The position numbers and the translations under genes were made by a program. This document shows positions 1 to 3,680 of a stretch of DNA of 6,718 nucleotides, one piece after another. The notes under the pieces were generated by a model. The model was not told where the DNA came from. It ran no database searches and was given only the letters and a program-made list of their open reading frames with translations. The first letter of the stretch is position 1. Every line of letters begins with the position of its first letter. Origin of the DNA: Planctomycetota bacterium (GTDB lineage: Bacteria > Planctomycetota > MHYJ01 > WSZJ01 > JACPWG01); the NCBI GenBank assembly GCA_016220045.1, contig JACRIP010000060.1, positions 1-6,718 of the forward strand, written 5' to 3'.

Positions 1-1361
1 CCACGCCCCGCCTGGCGCGCGCCGGCGAGGATTTCGACGCCGCGCTCGCCGCCGACCCCGCCTCCCGCGAAGCCCGGCACAATCGCGGAAGCCTCTGTGT
101 GCTCCGCGGCGAGGAGGAGACGGCCCGCGGGCGCGAACCGTGGGACACCTTCCGGCGCGCGCGCGCGGACTTCGACGCCCTGCTCGCCGCCGATCCGGAA
201 GATGCCGGAGCCCTGGCCGGTCGCGGACTGGCCTGGCAGCGTCAGGGCGAGGCCGAGGCCACCGGTGGCCGCGACCCCAAGCCCTCTTTCCGCGCCGCCC
301 TGGCCGACTTCGATGCCGCCCTGCTCCGGCGCGATACCCACGCCGCGGCGTACTCGAACCGTGCGCTCGCGCGCCAGAGCCTGGCCGAAGCTGAAGCCGA
401 AGCCGCGCCCGACGGGGCCGGTGGTGCTGTAGGGGCCGACCCGCGCGCGGGGCTGCGGGCCGCGATCGCGGACGCGGGCAAGGCGATCGAGCTGGCGCCG
501 GGCGCGATCGGCGGCTGGATCAATCGCGCGCGCGCCGAGCAGAAGCTGGGCGAAGTCGACGAAGCGCGCGGCGCCGATCCGCGCGCGGCTTACGTGCGCG
601 CGATCGCGGACCTGGATCGCGGCCTGGCTCTTCAGCCCGCGCACGCGGCCGCGCTCAGCATCCGCGGGCTCGCGCGGCTCTGCCTGGCCCAGGCGAACGC
701 GGACCGCGGCGCCGACGCGGCCGCCGGCCTCGACGCGGCGCGAGCGGACTTCGACGCCGCGCTGGCCGCGCGGCCGGGGTACCTGTCGGCGCGCTTCAAT
801 CGCGGTCTCGCCCAGCTCGCGTGCGCGGACCTCGAAGCGGCGGCGGGTCGGGATGCGCGCGCAGCGTATGCGCGCGCGATCGCCGATTTCGACCTGGCGC
901 TGCAGTCGAATGCGGCGCTGCCCGAAGCCTACAACAGTCGGGGGAACGCCTGGATGGGCCGCGGTCAGGTCGAGGCCGCACGCGGGGGCGATGCCCGGGA
1001 TTCGTACCGGCGCGCCCTCGCCGACTTCGAGAGCGCCCTCCGGTATAGCCCCGACCTGGCGGCCGCCCTGAACAACCGGGGCGCCATCTGTGCCGGGCTG
1101 GGGCAGGTGGAGCAGGCCGCCGGGCGCGACGCGCGTCCGTGGTTCGAGCGGGCGGTGGCCGCGCTCGAGGAGGCGGTGCGGCGGCGGCCGGGGCTGTGGC
1201 AGAGCCGGGTGATGCTGGGTTCGCTCTACGGCGTGCTGGGCCGTCCCGACCGCGCCGCGGCGGCCCTGGAAGCGGCGGCGCGCCTGCGCCCGGACGACCC
1301 GGAGCTGCGGCGCCAGGCCGAGACGGCGCGCTCCCGGGCGGCGGGCGGCGCCCCGAGGTGA
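1..1361 (+). CDS. TPR-repeat protein, C-terminal part (5' end outside window)
   Basis: The reading frame is already open at base 3 and runs without a stop to TGA at 1359-1361, so the gene begins upstream. The GTG at 99 lies inside a repeat unit and is not the start. The visible 452 residues are almost entirely tandem TPR-like helix pairs. Each unit has the pattern ADFDxAL...P....A..NRG.A....G..EAA.G.DAR..Y.RAI, with a period of 46 residues instead of the canonical 34, because about 12 residues are added in the loop after helix B. The last unit (from about 1260) is a normal 34-residue TPR ending in LRPDDPELRRQ, followed by a short basic tail. TPR arrays are protein-interaction scaffolds. In planctomycete-like genomes such arrays often follow an N-terminal Ser/Thr kinase domain, but no such domain is visible here, so its presence is speculation. 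The methyltransferase gene follows 151 bp downstream on the same strand. TPR assignment is secure; function is unknown. Confidence 0.9.
   Translation, partial: TPRLARAGEDFDAALAADPASREARHNRGSLCVLRGEEETARGREPWDTFRRARADFDALLAADPEDAGALAGRGLAWQRQGEAEATGGRDPKPSFRAALADFDAALLRRDTHAAAYSNRALARQSLAEAEAEAAPDGAGGAVGADPRAGLRAAIADAGKAIELAPGAIGGWINRARAEQKLGEVDEARGADPRAAYVRAIADLDRGLALQPAHAAALSIRGLARLCLAQANADRGADAAAGLDAARADFDAALAARPGYLSARFNRGLAQLACADLEAAAGRDARAAYARAIADFDLALQSNAALPEAYNSRGNAWMGRGQVEAARGGDARDSYRRALADFESALRYSPDLAAALNNRGAICAGLGQVEQAAGRDARPWFERAVAALEEAVRRRPGLWQSRVMLGSLYGVLGRPDRAAAALEAAARLRPDDPELRRQAETARSRAAGGAPR
27..1157 (+). repeat. Eight tandem 46-residue (138-bp) TPR-like units
   Basis: The units begin at 27, 165, 303, 468, 606, 744, 882 and 1020, each at the ADF/EDF motif. 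Seven are exactly 46 codons long. The third (303-467) is 55 codons because of a nine-residue Ala/Gly-rich insertion around the segment APDGAGGAVGAD. The DNA is diverged between units but the protein motif is kept, which points to old internal duplication under selection and not to recent tandem expansion. Confidence 0.85.
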
Positions 1362-1434
1362 CGTGCCAGGTCGCGGGCGAGTTGTTGATCGACTCCCGCC
1401 ACGGCCGAGTTCCGCCCACGATCCCGCGGTTTTC

Positions 1435-1463
1435 TTGCGTTGCGGGGCGCGGCGCGCGATAGT
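1435..1463 (+). promoter_or_regulatory. Possible weak sigma70-type promoter for the methyltransferase gene
   Basis: TTGCGT at 1435-1440 and GATAGT at 1458-1463 are separated by 17 bp. They match 3/6 and 4/6 of the -35 and -10 consensus. The pair lies 50-80 bp before the ATG at 1513, in one of the few less GC-rich patches of this 151-bp gap. In GC-rich DNA such a match can arise by chance, so this is only a candidate. Confidence 0.25.
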
Positions 1464-1512
1464 AGCCGTGGTTCGTTCCCTGTCGTTCTGCGCAGGTTCG
1501 GGGGAATCACTG

Positions 1513-2001
1513 ATGAGAGCCTATGGTGTCGGGCCGTGGTTTGCCCTCGGGGCGGCGGCATGCATCGGCGCCGCCGGCGGACTGGAGGTCCTCGCGCCCC
1601 AGCGCGGGGCCATGAGCTTCCTTCCCCGGTGGGCGAGCCTGGCGACCGGCGGAGCCCTGATCGCCACCGGTCTGGTGGTCTGGATCTGGTCGCTCGCGCT
1701 CGTGCTCCCGGCCTTCGGCGCCGGCCGCCTGGTCACCCATGGCCCCTACCACCTCTGTCGCAACCCAGCCTATGCCAGTTGGCTCCTCCTCTTGCTTCCG
1801 GGTTACGCGTTCCTGCGCGATAGCTGGGTCAAGCTGCTCCTGCTCCTGCCGCTCTACTTCGTGACCCTCCTCCTGGTGAAGAAGGAAGAGCGGTTCCTGG
1901 AGGCGAAGTTCGGGTCCGCCTGGCGCGAGTATCGCGCCCGCGTGCGTGCGCTCCTGCCGCTGCCGCAGGCCGCGCCGCCGCAGGGACGGGCGGATTCGTA
2001 G
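1513..2001 (+). CDS. Isoprenylcysteine carboxyl methyltransferase / PEMT-family membrane protein
   Basis: This is a 162-residue integral membrane protein. Hydrophobic segments lie at about residues 8-27, 41-66, 88-101 and 106-122. The family signature is clear: HGPYHLCRNPAY at 76-87, then KKEERFLEAKFGSAWREYRARVRALLP at 123-149, which corresponds to the conserved G-P-Y-x3-R-N-P and E-E-x2-L-x3-F-G-x2-[WY]-x2-Y blocks. In this family these residues bind S-adenosylmethionine and shape the active site at the membrane face. Bacterial members methylate small or lipid-like substrates that are mostly undefined, so the substrate is not predicted. The ATG at 1513 is chosen because it precedes the first hydrophobic helix and has a GGGGGA ribosome-binding-like run at 1500-1505. 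An in-frame upstream extension to 1363 has no family character. The gene is bracketed by two copies of the TPR-gene tail (1254-1361 and 2050-2157). Length is normal for the short bacterial forms. Confidence 0.85.
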   Translation: MRAYGVGPWFALGAAACIGAAGGLEVLAPQRGAMSFLPRWASLATGGALIATGLVVWIWSLALVLPAFGAGRLVTHGPYHLCRNPAYASWLLLLLPGYAFLRDSWVKLLLLLPLYFVTLLLVKKEERFLEAKFGSAWREYRARVRALLPLPQAAPPQGRADS

Positions 2002-2016
2002 GCCCGCCCGCGCTCC
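1997..2016. repeat. 20-bp exact direct repeat, left copy
   Basis: The sequence CGTAGGCCCGCCCGCGCTCC occurs here and again, identical and in the same orientation, at 3660-3679. This copy overlaps the TAG stop codon of the methyltransferase gene. The two copies enclose the whole remnant-rich section. It could be the scar of an insertion or recombination, or two members of a dispersed intergenic repeat. Confidence 0.7.
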
Positions 2017-2031
2017 AGTTGCAGAGCGCGG
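2008..2031 (+). terminator. GC-rich hairpin just after the methyltransferase stop
   Basis: CCGCGCTC at 2008-2015 pairs perfectly with GAGCGCGG at 2024-2031 around an 8-nt loop, starting 6 nt after the stop codon. The position fits a transcription terminator, but no T-tract follows, so intrinsic termination is uncertain. Part of the left arm belongs to the 20-bp direct repeat. Confidence 0.35.
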
Positions 2032-2040
2032 CGCCAAGCC

Positions 2041-2157
2041 CGTGCGCCTGCCGCGGCGGCCCTTGATGAGGCAGCGCGGCTGCGTCCGGACGATCCGGAG
2101 CTGCGGTGCCAGGCCGAGGCGGCACACTCCCGGGCGGCGGGCGGCGCCCCAACGTGA
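2041..2157 (+). pseudogene. Detached copy of the TPR gene's 3' end
   Basis: Read in frame from 2041, this stretch encodes a peptide containing AAAALDEAARLRPDDPEL, then RCQAEAAHSRAAGGAPT and a TGA stop at 2155-2157. It matches the last 36 codons (including stop) of the upstream TPR gene at 1254-1361. Aligned without gaps over 108 bp, I count 13 base differences (about 88% identity), most at third codon positions. Homology fades upstream of about 2041 and stops right after the stop codon. There is no start or upstream domain, so this is a fragment and not a gene. It may be the tail of a deleted paralogue or a segmental duplication. The copies lie 796 bp apart with the methyltransferase gene between them. 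Confidence 0.85.
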
Positions 2158-2248
2158 CGGGGGGGGGGATCGGCGGTCAGAGTGCTCGACGCAGTCAGAG
2201 TTTGGCAGGCTGCCGCCTGGACTTCCTGCTGCGCCGGGCTCTGGCTGC
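2158..2248. other. Non-coding junction with a ten-G run
   Basis: Nothing recognisable is encoded here on either strand. It starts with an uninterrupted run of ten G (2159-2168) directly after the TPR-tail remnant and ends at the stop codon of the reverse-strand DUF5615 pseudogene. A short direct repeat of GTCAGAGT occurs twice near its left end. It is the convergent junction between plus- and minus-strand material. Confidence 0.6.
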
Positions 2249-2718
2249 TCAGAGAGGGGGCCGGAGCCGGATCCTGGTCGCTGTGACGATGGCCAGACGG
2301 CGGGGCAACGCGGTAACTACGTCCGCATGATCCACGAGGTTGCGGAGGGCGGCGAGTTTCTCGTCGATGGTGTTGTCAGGAGTCTCGAAGACGACGATTC
2401 CGCTGTACATGGCGGGCGGGTAGGCGCGGATATCCGAGAAGCCCTAGTGTCGCGTCAACGTCGTTGCTTGGGGTCGTTCGATTCGTGGCCCCTCGGGGCG
2501 CCTCACGAGGCGCCCCTACGCGGACCGGAAGATTCGATGTTGACAGGACACTAGTCCTCCGTGAGCAGGCAAAGCTGGTGGGCGCGCGCGTAGGCCGCGA
2601 TCTCCGGGTCGGGAGCCCGTCCCAGGCCGACATCGCGCGCGTCAACGCTGAGGTGCCGGTAGGTGGCGAGCAGAGCCGCCACGTCCCGGGGAAGACACGC
2701 GTCGATCAGGAACTTCAC
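2249..2718 (-). pseudogene. DUF5615 PIN-like (toxin-type) gene split by a MITE-like insertion
   Basis: The upstream half (2718 to 2554) starts at a GTG and encodes 55 residues: VKFLIDACLPRDVAALL..., a middle GRAPDPEIAAYARAH, and CLLTED. These are the N-terminal motifs of the DUF5615 PIN-like family, including D6, D37 and D55 as likely metal-binding acidic residues. A TAG stop follows at 2553-2551, inside the inserted element. Beyond the element the family sequence resumes in a different frame at 2443 with GFSDIRAYPPAMYSGIVVFE and continues for 64 residues to TGA at 2251-2249. Together the halves give about 119 residues, the usual family length. GTG lies 3 nt after the DUF433 stop, with a GGGGGTGA stretch overlapping that stop, so the two genes were probably translationally coupled. 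Family members are presumed nuclease-like toxins paired with DUF433. As it stands, only a truncated N-terminal peptide can be made, lacking the end of the fold. Confidence 0.85.
2444..2554. mobile_element. 111-bp MITE-like palindromic element
   Basis: The ends are inverted repeats. The left end is CTAGTGTCGCGTCAACGTCG, and the reverse complement of the right end is CTAGTGTCCTGTCAACATCG (17 of 20 identical), with weaker matching to about 32 bp. CTAG at both tips may be part of the element or a short target duplication (TA or CTAG). The centre has a perfect hairpin, GGGGCGCCTC at 2495-2504 and GAGGCGCCCC at 2507-2516. It has no coding capacity and interrupts a recognisable gene, so it is best explained as a non-autonomous element mobilised by a transposase elsewhere in the genome. 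The parent family cannot be named from this copy. Collapsing the two CTAG ends to one leaves an in-frame TAG in the toxin gene, so either the insertion was not a simple duplication or a base changed afterwards. Confidence 0.75.
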
Positions 2719-2721
2719 CGA

Positions 2722-2952
2722 TCACCCCCGGACTGCGACGTGATCCCAGTCCGCGACGAGCTGGTTGGCGAAGGCAATGGCGGCGCGCGCGTCCTGTAGG
2801 GTGATCCCGTAGGCCTCCGCGACGCGCTCGGGATTGTCCGCGGCGGCCAATGCACCGAGGATGGTCCGTACGAGCACCCGCGTGTCCCGTGTCACCGGCT
2901 TGCCGTGGCAGCGCTGCGGGTCGATCTCGATGCGGTCGGCGATTTCGGGCAT
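2722..2952 (-). CDS. DUF433 family protein (antitoxin-like partner of DUF5615)
   Basis: This is a 76-residue protein starting MPEIADRIEIDPQRCHGKPV and continuing TRDTRVLVRTILGALAAADNPERVAEAYGITLQDARAAIAFA. This is the DUF433 pattern: I-x-I-D-P-x2-C-x-G-K-P, then T-R-V-x-V, then a helix-turn-helix-like segment ending in the D-x-x-A-A-x-x-F/Y-A motif. The second half of the first block is slightly unusual, with TRDTR where most members have RGTR. The start is fixed by a strong GGAGGT at 2964-2959, 6 nt before the ATG. The 27-residue in-frame extension upstream is Pro/Gly/Cys-rich and not family-like. DUF433 genes are commonly found directly before DUF5615 genes and are assumed to be antitoxins or repressors; direct evidence is limited. 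Here the DUF433 frame looks whole while its partner is broken, so it may persist as an orphan. Confidence 0.85.
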   Translation of the reverse strand: MPEIADRIEIDPQRCHGKPVTRDTRVLVRTILGALAAADNPERVAEAYGITLQDARAAIAFANQLVADWDHVAVRG

Positions 2953-3041
2953 GGACGCACCTCCAGTGGTTCCGCCGGGGGCCGGGTCGCACGGCGGTTC
3001 TCGCTCCGGAACCACCCTCCCGCAGGCGCACATTCATGATC

Positions 3042-3425
3042 TTATCCTGCGCGAACGATCGAAGCCAGGCTCTCCGATAGATCGCGGAGCAGAGCGAAAT
3101 TCGCCGAACCGCTGAGGAGGAAGCGGCCGGGTCGGCGGTCTGAGTCCACCGCCCGCTTGATCGCCAGCAGAAGTTCCGGACACCTCTGGGCTTCATCGAT
3201 CGTAAGCGGCTCGCCCCCGGACACGAACCCATCCGGATCGCGTCGCGCCGCGTCCAGCGTGGCGAAGTCGTCGAGAGTGACGTAGCGCCGGCCGGCCATT
3301 TCCGGTTGGCTGCGCAGAAAGGTCGTCTTGCCGGACTGGCGCAGTCCGGTGACCGCCACCACGGGGAGTGCGGCGAGTGCCGCTTCCACCTGGGGAGCGA
3401 GATCGCAAGCCCGATAGCCTGTCAT
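3042..3425 (-). pseudogene. Truncated AAA ATPase (AAA_14/DUF4143-type), N-terminal fragment
   Basis: The fragment is 127 residues. The Walker A motif GLRQSGKT is at 27-34, the strand and turn RRYVTLDDFATLDAARRDP at 46-64, the Walker B-like PLTIDEAQ at 73-80, and the sensor-1 block FLLSGSANFALLRDLSESLA at 102-121. These identify the widespread AAA_14 ATPases that carry a C-terminal DUF4143 domain and are normally about 370-420 residues. Homology stops abruptly after SESLA (about base 3063), where the family continues with GR and further strands. Six unrelated residues (SIVRAG) follow, then a TAA stop. The rest of the AAA module and all of DUF4143 are missing, and I cannot find them in any frame downstream. 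The ATG at 3425 fits the family start (a few residues before the V-x-V-x-G-x-R-Q-x-G-K-T strand). These ATPases are often scattered in accessory DNA; their function is poorly known. Probably non-functional. Confidence 0.8.
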
Positions 3426-3430
3426 AATTC

Positions 3431-3466
3431 ACCATGAGATAGTGGCTTTTGGCGCTATCTCATGGT
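3431..3466. promoter_or_regulatory. Perfect 12-bp inverted repeat upstream of the ATPase fragment
   Basis: ACCATGAGATAG at 3431-3442 is the exact reverse complement of CTATCTCATGGT at 3455-3466, with a 12-nt spacer (TGGCTTTTGGCG). It is markedly AT-richer than the surroundings and ends 5 bp before the ATPase ATG on the minus strand. It could be an operator for autoregulation, a 5'-leader hairpin that would occlude translation initiation, or the end of a mobile element. Sequence alone does not decide between these. Confidence 0.6.
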
Positions 3467-3575
3467 TGAGTTCGGTCGATCGTCAAGGAGAATGGCTGAC
3501 CGGCAGCCCGGCCAGATCCAGCCCGGCCCCAGGGGATCGACCCGCCTTGGCGCGAGCGTACATCGGATGACCGGC

Positions 3576-3632
3576 GGCGCAGGCGAGGCCTGTCCCCCGC
3601 AGCGCGGAGCGCATAGGAGGAACGCCTGCGCC
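3576..3632. repeat. 10-bp perfect inverted repeat with 37-nt loop
   Basis: GGCGCAGGCG at 3576-3585 and CGCCTGCGCC at 3623-3632 are exact reverse complements. The loop contains a purine-rich AGGAGG and a pyrimidine-rich CCTGTCCCCC. It lies about 50 bp past the stop of the toroid gene (minus strand) and could act as a 3'-end structure or be a REP-like intergenic repeat. There is no T-tract. The rest of 3467-3680 shows no supportable gene. Confidence 0.4.
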
Positions 3633-3659
3633 ACAAAGGCCCCTGACCATTATCTAGGC

Positions 3660-3679
3660 CGTAGGCCCGCCCGCGCTCC
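3660..3679. repeat. 20-bp exact direct repeat, right copy
   Basis: Identical to 1997-2016 and in the same orientation. It ends 1 bp before the stop codon (minus strand, 3683-3681) of the toroid gene. The two copies thus sit immediately outside the last codons of the two intact genes that flank the remnant region. Confidence 0.7.
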
Positions 3680-3680
3680 C

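Noticed and set aside
1373..1399. Imperfect hairpin GCGGGCGAG...CTCCCGC after the TPR stop as a terminator
   Set aside because: The stem needs a bulge and no T-tract follows; GC-rich DNA gives such pairings by chance.
1507..2127. Antisense frame opposite the methyltransferase gene
   Set aside because: The plus strand encodes a clear membrane methyltransferase; the antisense product is a charged, low-complexity shadow.
1946..2554. Plus-strand open frame of about 200 codons across the remnant region
   Set aside because: It runs through the methyltransferase 3' end, the TPR-tail copy in the wrong frame, and antisense to the DUF5615 halves and the MITE. It shows no family features.
2376..2645. 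Minus-strand 89-codon frame spanning the MITE
   Set aside because: It is in a different frame from both DUF5615 halves and exists only because the element joins them.
3021..3051. CGCAGG...CCTGCG inverted repeat before DUF433 as an operator
   Set aside because: The arms are only 6 bp and 19 nt apart; not distinguishable from chance. A TAAGAT -10-like box at 3044-3039 lacks a credible -35.
2249..3660. CRISPR array, phage or complete insertion sequence in the remnant region
   Set aside because: There are no regularly spaced repeats, no transposase or integrase reading frame, and no structural phage genes; only the small non-coding element is supported.
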